DNA from: Streptomyces sp. CB02980
Lineage (GTDB): Bacteria > Actinomycetota > Actinomycetes > Streptomycetales > Streptomycetaceae
NCBI RefSeq assembly: GCF_014451325.2
Contig: NZ_JACSCH020000026.1
Span: 41,368 to 105,367, forward strand
Reading direction: 5' to 3'
DNA length: 64,000 nt
How positions within the stretch are numbered: the stretch's first letter is position 1; each line of letters opens with the position of its first letter. Both the position numbers and the translations under genes were made by a program. Shown here in pieces: positions 34,215 to 42,774 of the stretch. Below the pieces are notes generated by a model. It did not search any database, was not told the DNA's origin, and saw nothing but the letters and a program-made list of their open reading frames with translations.

Positions 34215-35873
34215 ATGGCACTGAGCAGAAGGCAGTTCGTCGGCGGCGCCGTGGCCGTCGCGGGAGCCACGACCGCGGCACTGGGCACCACCGGCTTCGC
34301 TCCCCCCACCCGCCCCGCGGGGCTCTGGCGGGAGTTCGAGGCCGCCCCCTACACCCACCCCCAGATCCCGTACGTCGGCCGGGCCGGCGCCCACGGCGGC
34401 GCCCGCCGCGCACCCCGCCCCCGCGTCGTCGCCGACGCCCTCACCCACGGGGCCACCCCCGACGGCTCGACCGACTCGGCGCCCGCGATCAACCGCGCCC
34501 TCACGGAGGCGGGGGAACGCGGCGGCGGCACGGTCCTCCTCCCGCCGGGCACGTACCGGATCGACGACTACCTGCGGATCGGCCACAGCGGTGTCGTCCT
34601 GCGCGGCGCGGGCTCCGGCCGTACGAGACTGCTCGCCACCCGGCACCTCACCGAACTGATCGGCCCGTACGGCTCCCGCTACGGCGGCGACAAGTCCTCC
34701 TGGTCCTGGGCCGGCGGCCTGATCTGGCTCTCCCCGCAGGCCCGGCACGCCTCCCTCGTCGCCGCGATACGGGACCGGGCCTGGCCCTTCGAGGGCTGGA
34801 CCGGCAACAGGCGCGACGAGTGGACCACCCTGACGACCGTCCGGCCCGGCCGCCGGGGCGACCGCACGATCACGGTCGACGACCCCTCCGCCCTCCGGCG
34901 CGGCCGACTCGTCGTCCTCCGCCTCGCCGACGACGCCGACCACACGCTCCTGGAGCACATGGCGGGCGACGGCGCCGGCCCGGAGGCGTACTTCTGGGAC
35001 GACAAGACCAAGCTGACCAGCTACGTCCCCTACGAGTGGCCCGTGAGGATCACCGCCGTACGCGGCCGGACGGTCACCCTGGAGCGCCCGCTCCCGCTCG
35101 ACGCGCGCCCGGAGTGGGACCCCCGGCTCGTCTCGGGGGCGGAGGCGCTCACCCACTCCGGGGTGGTGGGCCTGACCCTGGAGGCGGTCGAGACCCCGCA
35201 GTCCCCGCACCTCCTGGACAAGGGCTACAACGGCGTCACCTTTCAGTGCGCGTACGACTGCTGGGCGGAGGACGTGGTGGTCCGGCACGTCGACAACGGC
35301 TTCGGACTCGTCGCCGCCTCCGCCTGCACCCTGCGCCGTACGCGGGTGGAGGGCCGCGGCTCCCACCACCCTTACTTCTGCCGGGAGGGCGCGCACGACA
35401 ACCTGGTCGAGGACTTCCGCATCGCGGCCCGTACGGTCCCCGCGCCGGCCGGCACCCAGCTCCACGGCATCAACGTCGAGGGCCTGTCCAGCCACAACGT
35501 CTGGTCGCGCGGGGTGATGGAGATGGGCACCTTCGACACCCACCGGGGCATGCCCTTCGCGAACGTGCGGACCGAGATCACGGTCGAGAACAACGGCCGG
35601 CACGGCGGCGACGCCTCCGCCGGTCCCCTCTACGGAGCCCGGTTCGCCCACTGGAACGTGACGGTGACGAACGGCCGGGCCGGCCTGGTGAAGATCGACA
35701 CCATCGCCCCGTACAGCGCGACGGTCGGCATCGGCGAGGTCCGCGAGTTCGACCAGATCGACGTCCCTGACTTCACGGGCGAGCTCCACGCGCGCGTGGA
35801 GGCCTACGGCAGCCCGGGTTCGGTGCGGCCGGCGAACCTGTACGAGGCACAGCGCGCGCTCAGCCGGCGGTAG
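34215..35873 (+). CDS. Tat-exported right-handed beta-helix protein
   Basis: 552 residues. A twin-arginine signal (SRRQFVGG with Arg5-Arg6, then an Ala-rich helix to about residue 36) precedes a pectate lyase-3-like beta helix: TDSAPAINRALTEAGERGGGTVLLPPGTYRIDDYLRIG. Such enzymes cleave or bind polysaccharides outside the cell. Catalytic acids of known families are not obvious, so substrate is unknown. The ATG at 34215 is chosen because it places the Tat motif at the N-terminus. Confidence 0.85.
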   Translation: MALSRRQFVGGAVAVAGATTAALGTTGFAPPTRPAGLWREFEAAPYTHPQIPYVGRAGAHGGARRAPRPRVVADALTHGATPDGSTDSAPAINRALTEAGERGGGTVLLPPGTYRIDDYLRIGHSGVVLRGAGSGRTRLLATRHLTELIGPYGSRYGGDKSSWSWAGGLIWLSPQARHASLVAAIRDRAWPFEGWTGNRRDEWTTLTTVRPGRRGDRTITVDDPSALRRGRLVVLRLADDADHTLLEHMAGDGAGPEAYFWDDKTKLTSYVPYEWPVRITAVRGRTVTLERPLPLDARPEWDPRLVSGAEALTHSGVVGLTLEAVETPQSPHLLDKGYNGVTFQCAYDCWAEDVVVRHVDNGFGLVAASACTLRRTRVEGRGSHHPYFCREGAHDNLVEDFRIAARTVPAPAGTQLHGINVEGLSSHNVWSRGVMEMGTFDTHRGMPFANVRTEITVENNGRHGGDASAGPLYGARFAHWNVTVTNGRAGLVKIDTIAPYSATVGIGEVREFDQIDVPDFTGELHARVEAYGSPGSVRPANLYEAQRALSRR

Positions 35874-36852
35874 CCGCGGCCAGGCCCGCCCGGTACTGCC
35901 CCGGGGTCGTGCCGAACTCCCGGCGGAAGGCGTGCGAGAAGGCGTACGGCGTGCTGTAGCCGACGCGTCGGGCGACGGCGGCCAACGGGTCCGGGGTGTC
36001 CCGGAGCAGGGCGGCGGCGCGGGTGAGCCGCCACCAGGTGAGGTACGCCATCGGCGGCCGGCCGACGAGGGCGGTGAAACGGCGGGCCAGGGTGGGCCGG
36101 GAGACCCCGGCCTCGGCCGCGAGGAGTTCGTTGGTCCAAGGGGCGGCCGGGTCGGTGTGCAGGGCCCGCAGGGCGGCGGCGGTCACCGGGTCGCCGAGGG
36201 CGGCCGGCCAGGTTCCGGCCGTGCCGCCCCGGCGCCCCGGGGCGGCGTTCTCGGCCGTCCAGGAACGGATCATGTAGACGAGGAGCAGGTCGAGCAGGCT
36301 CGGCAGGGCGACCCCCGAGCCGGGAAGCCGCTCGCCCACCTCGTGACCGAGCAGCGCGATGGCGGAGCGCAGGCCGGGATCGACGCCGCCGGTACCGGCG
36401 GCCCGGTCGGCCCGGTTCGGCAGATGGACGAGCGGGGGGAGCTCCGCGAGGAGCGGGTGGACGTGGCTGCGGTCGAGCCGGTACTTGCCGCACAGCATCT
36501 CCACCGCGGCGCCGTCCTCGGGGGCGGTGGCGGGCTCCGGCCTCCGCGGCGGCGACCCGGTCCCGGCCGGCCACCGCTCGAAGGGCACGGCGCGCGCGAG
36601 CCTCGCCGCGTCGGCGGGCCCGTCGGCGATCACGTGCCCGGTCCCGTGCGGCAGCAGGATGGCGTCGCCCGGGCCGAGTGCGACCGGGTCGCCGCCGTCG
36701 GGCAGCAGCCAGCAGTGCCCCTCGAGGACGACATGGAAGCCCGCGCCGTCGTACGGGGCGAGGCGGGTGCACCAGCTCCCGGCGACCCGCACCCGCTGGG
36801 AGGAGGGCCGCCCGATCCGTACGGCCGAGATCGCGTCGCTCACCACGTCCAT
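35860..36852 (-). CDS. AraC family regulator with cupin sensor domain
   Basis: 330 residues. The N-terminal cupin (LEGHCWLLPDGGDPVALGPGDAILLPHGTGHVIAD) is followed by a C-terminal HTH_18 domain with VSRPTLARRFTALVGRPPMAYLTWWRL. It is divergent from an MBL-fold gene, the pairing typical of this regulator class. Its 3' end overlaps the convergent beta-helix gene by 14 bp. Confidence 0.9.
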   Translation of the reverse strand: MDVVSDAISAVRIGRPSSQRVRVAGSWCTRLAPYDGAGFHVVLEGHCWLLPDGGDPVALGPGDAILLPHGTGHVIADGPADAARLARAVPFERWPAGTGSPPRRPEPATAPEDGAAVEMLCGKYRLDRSHVHPLLAELPPLVHLPNRADRAAGTGGVDPGLRSAIALLGHEVGERLPGSGVALPSLLDLLLVYMIRSWTAENAAPGRRGGTAGTWPAALGDPVTAAALRALHTDPAAPWTNELLAAEAGVSRPTLARRFTALVGRPPMAYLTWWRLTRAAALLRDTPDPLAAVARRVGYSTPYAFSHAFRREFGTTPGQYRAGLAAATAG

Positions 36853-36966
36853 CGCGCCAGCGTAGCCCTGCCAGACCGCCCGAGGGCCCCACGATGAGAC
36901 GTACGCGTATCCGGCGGAGTCGTACGGGCATTGAGAGGCTCATCGGCGCTCCCTAACGTCGACTCC

Positions 36967-37929
36967 ATGACACAGGAGAGCGCACAGCGCATGGTGGTGG
37001 GGGACGTCGAGGTCATCCGGGTCGTCGAGTGGCAGGGGCCGTTCGCGACCGCCGGGGAGCTCGTCCCCTCGGCCGGTGAGAAGACCTGGAAGGACAACGA
37101 GGACTGGCTGGCGCCGGACCACTGGGACCCGGAGAGCGACCGGGCGGTCATGGCGCTGCAGACCTGGGTGCTGCGCAGCGGGGGACGGACGATCCTGGTC
37201 GACACCGGGGTGGGCAACGGGCGCGAGCGGCCGGGCTCGCCGCAGTTCCACCACTGGCAGGGGGACTTCCTCGGCCTTCTGGAGCGGGCCGGGGTCCGCC
37301 CCGAGGACGTGGACGTCGTCGTCAACACCCACATCCACGCCGACCACGTCGGCTGGAACACCCGAGCCGCCGACGGCAGCGACGGCACCGGCACCGGCAC
37401 CGGCAGCGACGGCACCGGCAGCGGGGAGTGGGTGCCGACCTTCCCGCGCGCCGAGTACCTCGTACCGGCGGCGGACGACGCCCACTTCGGGCCGGACAAC
37501 GCCTACGGCGGCAACCGCGACCAGGCCGACCGATTCGTCTACGAGGACAGCGTCGCGCCCCTCCACCGCGCGGGGCGGATCGTCCTCTGGGACGGCGTCC
37601 ACCGCATCGACGAGCACCTCACCCTGGAGTCCGCGCCCGGCCACACGCCCGGGTCGGCCGTGCTGAGGCTCGCGTCGGCGGGGGAGCGGGCGGTCTTCGT
37701 CGGGGACCTGCTGCACAGTCCCGTGCAGATCCTCGACCCCGCACACAACAGCTGCTTCTGCCTGGACGCGCGGGGGGCGTCGGCGAGCCGCCGCCGGATC
37801 CTCGAACGGGCCGCCGACGAGCGGGAGCTGGTCGTGCCCGCGCACTTCGGCGGGTCGGGCATCGCCGAAGTGCGCAGGGAGGGAAGCGGGTTCAGGCTCG
37901 CCGGGAGGGGGCCCCGGGTCAGGCGGTGA
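36967..37929 (+). CDS. MBL-fold metallo-hydrolase
   Basis: 320 residues. Zinc ligands HxHxDH are His122, His124, Asp126 and His127, with APGHTPGSA further on. The neighbours suggest AraC control and a detoxifying or lactonase-type role, but the substrate is unknown. A Gly-Thr insertion in the loop after the zinc motif is made of short GAC/GGC-ACC repeats. The start is set by the upstream divergent promoter and by family length. Confidence 0.9.
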   Translation: MTQESAQRMVVGDVEVIRVVEWQGPFATAGELVPSAGEKTWKDNEDWLAPDHWDPESDRAVMALQTWVLRSGGRTILVDTGVGNGRERPGSPQFHHWQGDFLGLLERAGVRPEDVDVVVNTHIHADHVGWNTRAADGSDGTGTGTGSDGTGSGEWVPTFPRAEYLVPAADDAHFGPDNAYGGNRDQADRFVYEDSVAPLHRAGRIVLWDGVHRIDEHLTLESAPGHTPGSAVLRLASAGERAVFVGDLLHSPVQILDPAHNSCFCLDARGASASRRRILERAADERELVVPAHFGGSGIAEVRREGSGFRLAGRGPRVRR

Positions 37930-39337
37930 CGGGGGACTTCCCGGCGGAGTCGACGTCGCCGAGGCCCTCGCCGGGCTCGACGCCGAGGCCGGGCTCGACA
38001 CCGACGCGGTCCTCGACACCGACGCGGTCCTCGACGCCGACGCGGTCCTTGACGTCGGCCGGGGTGGCGACCTCACCGTCGGCGTCGCCGCCGGCCCTGT
38101 CGTTGCTGTCGTTGTCGGTGATGTCGTCGAGGGCCTTGCGAAGCCGCACGGTGTAGCCGACCGCGGCGAGGACACCGATGGCGAAGGTCGCGGCCCAGAG
38201 GACGTTCGGGCCGGGGCCGCCGACGATGGCGCCGGCGCCGATCGGGGCGACGAAACCGGCGACGGCCCAGGACATGCCCATGACGCCCTGGTAGCGGCCG
38301 CGGGCGTGCTCGGGGGCGAGGCGCGCGGTGGCGGCGGCGTTCGTCGGGACGTGGATCATCTCGCCGACGGTCCAGACGACGACGGTCGCGGCGAAGGCCA
38401 CCACGGAGGAGCCCGCGAGGGCGGTGGCACCGGTGCCGACGGCGAAGAGGAGGGAGGAGAGGGTGAGCAGGAGGACGGGGGAGCGCTTGTCGGTCAGCTT
38501 GTTGACGAGCAGCTGGAAGCCGACGATCACGATGCCGTTGACGGCGATGACGACGCCGTAGGACGAGGGCGAGAGGCCCTTGTCCGCCATGGTGAGGGGG
38601 AGGCCGATCCAGGGCGCGGTGAAGACGATGCAGACGAAGAGGTTGAGGAGGACGAGCGTGCGGAAGGGCGCGTCGCGCAGCACGGTCAGCATGCTGACCT
38701 TGTCCTCGACGACCGGCCTGCCGGCCTTGTCGGTCCGGGCCTCGGGGCGGGTCTCGGGGAGGCGGAGGAAGACGATGAGGGCGCACAGCGCGGTGGCGAC
38801 GGCGTCGACGACGAACAGCGTCCGGTAACCGAGGAAGATCGCGGCGCCGCCGCCGATGGAGGCGATGGCGAAGCCGAGGTTCAGGGCCCAGTAGTTGAGG
38901 GCGTAGGCCCGGCGCACGTCGTGCGCGGGGACCATGTCGGCGATGGTGGCGTTGATCGACGGGCGGACGGCCTGCATCGCCACCCCCATGAGGAGGACGA
39001 CCGTCGCGATGGCCCAGGCGCTGGTGACGACGGCGAGGGCGGCGGCGGACGCGGCGGCCGCGAGGTGCATGGTGACCATGGTGGGGCGGCGGCCCCAGCG
39101 GTCGGTGAGCGCGCCGCCGAGCGGGGAACCGGCGACGCCGCCGAGGCCGTGGAGGGCGATGACGAGTCCGGCGAACCACGCCGAGTGCCCGAGTTCCACC
39201 GTCAGATAGAGGGAGAGGAAAGTCAGGACGAAAGCCCCGGTCCTGTTGACCAGGGTCGACAGCCACAGCCACCAGAAGCCCTGCGGGAGGCCGGAGACGG
39301 TCGCGCTGGCTGATCGTCTGAGCGAGTCGATGGACAT
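37919..39337 (-). CDS. MFS transporter (DHA1-type) with repeated C-terminal tail
   Basis: 472 residues with 12 predicted helices and the LTDRWGRRPTMV loop. The C-terminal 60 residues are hydrophilic and contain three tandem DRVGVE-type units encoded by an 18-bp DNA repeat at 37994-38047. Stop codon overlaps the convergent MBL gene by 11 bp. The upstream region has paired GTAAG/CTTAC inverted repeats, candidate operators. Substrate unknown. Confidence 0.88.
   Translation of the reverse strand: MSIDSLRRSASATVSGLPQGFWWLWLSTLVNRTGAFVLTFLSLYLTVELGHSAWFAGLVIALHGLGGVAGSPLGGALTDRWGRRPTMVTMHLAAAASAAALAVVTSAWAIATVVLLMGVAMQAVRPSINATIADMVPAHDVRRAYALNYWALNLGFAIASIGGGAAIFLGYRTLFVVDAVATALCALIVFLRLPETRPEARTDKAGRPVVEDKVSMLTVLRDAPFRTLVLLNLFVCIVFTAPWIGLPLTMADKGLSPSSYGVVIAVNGIVIVGFQLLVNKLTDKRSPVLLLTLSSLLFAVGTGATALAGSSVVAFAATVVVWTVGEMIHVPTNAAATARLAPEHARGRYQGVMGMSWAVAGFVAPIGAGAIVGGPGPNVLWAATFAIGVLAAVGYTVRLRKALDDITDNDSNDRAGGDADGEVATPADVKDRVGVEDRVGVEDRVGVEPGLGVEPGEGLGDVDSAGKSPVTA
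37994..38047 (-). repeat. 18-bp tandem repeat in the MFS 3' coding end, three copies
   Basis: CTCGACACCGACGCGGTC repeats three times in frame and encodes the tandem acidic units of the transporter tail. Confidence 0.9.
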
Positions 39338-39360
39338 GTGTGGCCGGCCCCCTGCTATCT

Positions 39361-39392
39361 GTAAGTCCCTCTTACGGCTCTCGTAACTTACG
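39361..39392. promoter_or_regulatory. inverted repeats upstream of the MFS gene
   Basis: GTAAG-TCCCT-CTTAC (39361-39375) and GTAA-C-TTAC nearby form a cluster of the same half-site, about 25-55 bp upstream of the MFS start. They resemble an operator of an unlinked repressor. Confidence 0.4.
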
Positions 39393-39450
39393 CATCTCAT
39401 GTGCCGGACGCCAGCGGATTGACGACGCGCGTCAATCGTCAGAGGTCCAT

Positions 39451-39456
39451 TAGGCT
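39451..39456 (+). promoter_or_regulatory. putative leaderless -10 of gpmA
   Basis: TAGGCT ends 7 nt before the gpmA ATG. A TTGACG-ACGCG-CGTCAA inverted repeat lies further upstream (39419-39435). Confidence 0.4.
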
Positions 39457-39463
39457 CGTACGC

Positions 39464-40222
39464 ATGGCCGACGCACCGTACAAGCTGATCCTCCTCCGCC
39501 ATGGCGAGAGCGAGTGGAACGAGAAGAATCTGTTCACCGGTTGGGTGGACGTGAACCTCACCGCGAAGGGTGAGAAGGAGGCGACGCGCGGCGGCGAGCT
39601 GCTCAAGGACGCCGGCCTGCTCCCCGACGTACTGCACACCTCCCTCCAGAAGCGCGCCATCCGCACCGCCCAGCTCGCGCTGGAGTCCGCGGACCGCCAC
39701 TGGATCCCGGTGAACCGCTCGTGGCGCCTCAACGAGCGCCACTACGGCGCCCTCCAGGGCAAGGACAAGGCCCAGACGCTCGCCGAGTTCGGCGAGGAGC
39801 AGTTCATGCTGTGGCGCCGCTCGTACGACACCCCGCCGCCGCCGCTCTCGGACGACAGCGAGTTCTCGCAGGCGCACGACGCGCGCTACGCGACGATCCC
39901 GCCGGAGCTGCGCCCGGACACCGAGTGCCTGAAGGACGTCGTGGAGCGGATGCTCCCGTACTGGTACGACGCGATCGTCCCGGACCTCCTGTCGGGCCGC
40001 ACGGTCCTGGTCGCGGCCCACGGCAACAGCCTCCGCGCGCTGGTGAAGCACCTCGACGGCATCTCGGACGAGGCCATCGCGGGCCTCAACATCCCGACGG
40101 GCATCCCGCTCGCCTACGAGCTTGACGAGAACTTCAAGCCCCTCAACCCGGGCGGCACCTACCTCGACCCCGAGGCCGCCGCGGCGGCGATCGAGGCGGT
40201 CAAGAACCAGGGCAAGAAGTAG
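39464..40222 (+). CDS. gpmA: 2,3-bisphosphoglycerate-dependent phosphoglycerate mutase
   Basis: 252 residues. RHGES is at 12-16, with His13 as the phosphorylated residue, and NERHYGALQG and AAHGNSLR complete the active site. It interconverts 3- and 2-phosphoglycerate in glycolysis. The start is supported by family length and the close -10 element. A strong hairpin ends the gene. Confidence 0.96.
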   Translation: MADAPYKLILLRHGESEWNEKNLFTGWVDVNLTAKGEKEATRGGELLKDAGLLPDVLHTSLQKRAIRTAQLALESADRHWIPVNRSWRLNERHYGALQGKDKAQTLAEFGEEQFMLWRRSYDTPPPPLSDDSEFSQAHDARYATIPPELRPDTECLKDVVERMLPYWYDAIVPDLLSGRTVLVAAHGNSLRALVKHLDGISDEAIAGLNIPTGIPLAYELDENFKPLNPGGTYLDPEAAAAAIEAVKNQGKK

Positions 40223-40236
40223 CCCTACGCGTGATC

Positions 40237-40275
40237 AAGGCCCCCACCTGCGGTTTCTCCGCGAGTGGGGGCCTT
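40237..40275. terminator. hairpin between gpmA and the epoxide-hydrolase-like gene
   Basis: AAGGCCCCCAC pairs with GTGGGGGCCTT (11 bp, perfect) around an inner GCGG/CCGC stem. Confidence 0.8.
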
Positions 40276-40358
40276 TGTTCATGCCTGTGGGCCGTCTGTG
40301 GGCCGTCTAGGCCGTCTGCGGGCCGTGCGGCGCCGGCCCTCAGGGGGCCCTGCCGGGG

Positions 40359-41504
40359 TCAGCCGGCGAGTGCGCCGAAGAAGGCGCGGACGTCGGTGAC
40401 GAACGCCTCGGGCTGCTCAAGCGCGAGGAAGTTGCCGCCGCGCTCCAGCTCGGTCCAGTGGGTGATGTTGTGGTCCCGCTCGGCGAAGCGGCGGATGGCG
40501 ACGTCGGTGCCCAGGGCGACGGCGACACCGGTCGGGACGGTGCCGCGAGCCTTCGGGGCCCACGCGCTCGCATCGTGACCGGCCTCGTAGTAGAGGTTCG
40601 CCGAGGAGCCGGCCGTGCCGCTGAACCAGTAGACGCTGATGTTCGTCAGGAGGCGGTCCCGGCCCACGGCGTCCTCGGGAAGCTCGGCGGCGGGGTCCGT
40701 CCACTCCTTGAACTTCTCGGTGATCCAGGCGAGTTGGCCCACAGGGGAATCGTGCAGTCCATAGGCGAGGGTCTGCGGGCGGGTGGACTGGATGGCGTTG
40801 AAGCCCATCTTGTCCTGCTGGAAGTCCTCCAGCCGGGCGAGGCGCTCCTGCTCGGCTCCGGTGAGCCCCTCGAATTCGGCGGGGTCCCCCGAGGGGAAGG
40901 TGATCAGGCCGTTGACGTGGATGCCGACGACCCGATCGGGCGCCCGGCGCCCCATCTCGGCGGCGATCCAGGCGCCGCCACCCGTTCCCTGGACGCCGTA
41001 GGAGTCGTAACCGAGCCGGTCCATCAGCTCGACGAAGGCGCCCGCGATGCGTCCGGTGTTCCACCCGGCCTCGCCGAGCGGACCGGAGAAGCCGGTGCCG
41101 GGCGTCGAGGTCACGATGACGTGGAAGTCCTCCGCCAGCGGACGGATCACCTCGACGAACTGCACGAACGAGCAGGGCCAGTCATGCAGCAGGAGCAGCG
41201 GGACGGCCGCCGGATTCTGCGAACGGACGTGCAGGAAGTGGATGTTCTGGCCGTCGATCTCGGTGGTGAACTGGGGGAACTCGTTGAGCTCCGCCTCCGC
41301 CTTGCGCCAGTCGAAACCGTCGGCCCAGTACGTGGCCAGGGCCTTGAGGTAGTCGGTGGGGACCCCCCGGCTCCAGCCGGTGCCGGGGATCTCACTGCCC
41401 CAGCGGCTGCGGGCCAGCCTGTCGTGCAGATCGTCGAGCTCGGCCTGCGCGATGTCGATGCGGTACGGGTGGATCCGGGCGTCGGTGCTGCTGCTGATCT
41501 CCAT
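40359..41504 (-). CDS. epoxide hydrolase-fold protein lacking catalytic residues
   Basis: 381 residues of the EHN-type epoxide hydrolase family, with the N-terminal EHN extension and alpha/beta hydrolase core. The usual QGGDWG nucleophile motif reads QGTGGG (172-177), so the aspartate is Gly175. The catalytic histidine in RGGHF is Asn358 (RGGNF), and the HGWP oxyanion motif is HDWP. The fold seems intact and the reading frame is open, so it is probably a pseudoenzyme or has a new activity. It diverges from a WYL regulator. The ATG at 41504 gives the family start. Confidence 0.85.
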   Translation of the reverse strand: MEISSSTDARIHPYRIDIAQAELDDLHDRLARSRWGSEIPGTGWSRGVPTDYLKALATYWADGFDWRKAEAELNEFPQFTTEIDGQNIHFLHVRSQNPAAVPLLLLHDWPCSFVQFVEVIRPLAEDFHVIVTSTPGTGFSGPLGEAGWNTGRIAGAFVELMDRLGYDSYGVQGTGGGAWIAAEMGRRAPDRVVGIHVNGLITFPSGDPAEFEGLTGAEQERLARLEDFQQDKMGFNAIQSTRPQTLAYGLHDSPVGQLAWITEKFKEWTDPAAELPEDAVGRDRLLTNISVYWFSGTAGSSANLYYEAGHDASAWAPKARGTVPTGVAVALGTDVAIRRFAERDHNITHWTELERGGNFLALEQPEAFVTDVRAFFGALAG

Positions 41505-41513
41505 GCATGAAAC

Positions 41514-41530
41514 AGTATTCTCAATATAGG
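41514..41530. promoter_or_regulatory. AT-rich inverted repeat between the EH-like and WYL genes
   Basis: TATT-CTC-AATA (41516-41526) sits in the 63-bp divergent region and may be the operator of the WYL regulator. Confidence 0.35.
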
Positions 41531-41567
41531 CACGTCGCCTTCCTAATGACACAACAGGCTGGGCCTC

Positions 41568-42536
41568 ATGCTCGACACCTCCGCACGTTTGCTGCGCCTG
41601 CTCTCCCTCCTGCAGACCCCCCGGGCTTGGCCGGGGTCCGAACTGGCCGAGCGCCTGGGGGTGAGCGGCCGCACCGTCCGCAACGACATCGACCGACTGC
41701 GCGAGCTCGGCTACCCCGTGGACGCCACACGCGGATCCACCGGCGGCTACCGGCTGGGCGCCGGGGCAGCGGTGCCCCCGCTGCTCCTCGACGACGAGGA
41801 GGCCGTCGCGGTGACGATCGCGCTGCGCACCGCCGCACAGGGCGCTGTCCCGGGCACCGAGGAGAACTCGCTGAGGGCCCTGGTCAAGCTGGAGCAGGTG
41901 CTGCCCTCACGGCTGCGCCGAAGGGTGCGGGCACTCCAGGCCTACACCGTGGCCGTGCCCGCCGACCGTCCGGCGCCGAGCGTCTCCGCGGAGGTGCTCA
42001 CCACCCTGGTGTCCGCCTGCCGCGACCGGGAGCGACTGCGCTTCGACTACCTGGACCACGTCGGCTCGTCCACCCGCCGCGTGGTGGAGCCGTACCGGGC
42101 GGTGAACTGGGGACGGCGCTGGTATCTGGTCGCGTGGGACGTCGACCGCGAGGACTGGCGTACGTTCAGGATCGACCGGATCCAGCCCCGCACCCCGACA
42201 GGACCGCGCTTCGCTCCGCGTGAACTGCCCGGCGGCGACGTCGCCTCGTACGTCTCCCGACGGGTGTCGAGCGCGGCCTGGCGCCACCATGCGCGCGTGA
42301 CCGTCCATGCGCCGGCGACGGCGGTGATCGAGCGGATCAACCCCGCGGTGGGCACAGTCGAGGCCGTCGACGCCGACAGCTGCGTCCTGACCACCGGGGC
42401 CGACACGGTGCAGACCCTCGCCGTCTATCTGGGCATGCTCGACTTCGACTTCGACGTGACCGAGCCGGAGGAACTGGTCACCCACCTCCGCCGGCTCGCG
42501 TCGCGCTATGCCCGCTCGACTCCACCGGCCGGCTGA
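41568..42536 (+). CDS. WYL-domain transcriptional regulator
   Basis: 322 residues: HTH_11 (ELAERLGVSGRTVRNDIDRLRELGYPVDA), WYL domain with RWYLVAWDVDREDWRTFRIDRI, and a WCX C-terminus. It probably controls the divergent epoxide-hydrolase-like gene, since they share a short AT-rich promoter region. Confidence 0.9.
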   Translation: MLDTSARLLRLLSLLQTPRAWPGSELAERLGVSGRTVRNDIDRLRELGYPVDATRGSTGGYRLGAGAAVPPLLLDDEEAVAVTIALRTAAQGAVPGTEENSLRALVKLEQVLPSRLRRRVRALQAYTVAVPADRPAPSVSAEVLTTLVSACRDRERLRFDYLDHVGSSTRRVVEPYRAVNWGRRWYLVAWDVDREDWRTFRIDRIQPRTPTGPRFAPRELPGGDVASYVSRRVSSAAWRHHARVTVHAPATAVIERINPAVGTVEAVDADSCVLTTGADTVQTLAVYLGMLDFDFDVTEPEELVTHLRRLASRYARSTPPAG

Positions 42537-42606
42537 GCCCGCCGACTCCGCCGGCCCGCTGAGCCCGCCGGCCCGCTGAGTCCGCCGACTCCGCCGGCCG
42601 GCTGAG
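42526..42606 (+). repeat. mosaic tandem repeat at the WYL gene 3' end
   Basis: CGGCC(G/C)GCTGAG occurs four times with spacings of 26, 17 and 26 bp; the first copy contains the stop codon of the regulator. Confidence 0.8.
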
Positions 42607-42608
42607 GC

Positions 42609-42635
42609 GATCCCCGGTCGATGAGACCCGGGATC
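42609..42635 (+). terminator. hairpin terminator of the WYL gene
   Basis: GATCCCCGGTC and GACCCGGGATC pair over 11 bp with one mismatch around a 5-nt loop. Confidence 0.6.
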
Positions 42636-42646
42636 GAAAGTGCGTC

Positions 42647-42662
42647 CGGGGGTTAACCCCCG
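42647..42662. promoter_or_regulatory. 16-bp perfect palindrome upstream of the S41 peptidase gene
   Basis: CGGGGGTTAACCCCCG is fully self-complementary and lies 113 bp before the peptidase start. It may be an operator; no regulator is assigned. Confidence 0.4.
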
Positions 42663-42774
42663 ATCGGGCCACCGGTTCGCCGGATGTTCCCCGGGCACGC
42701 GTCCCGGCCATGATCGTTTTCTGTGTGGGGCCGCACCGGCCCGGCACGCCGTGGACGAGAACGGGGACAACTGA

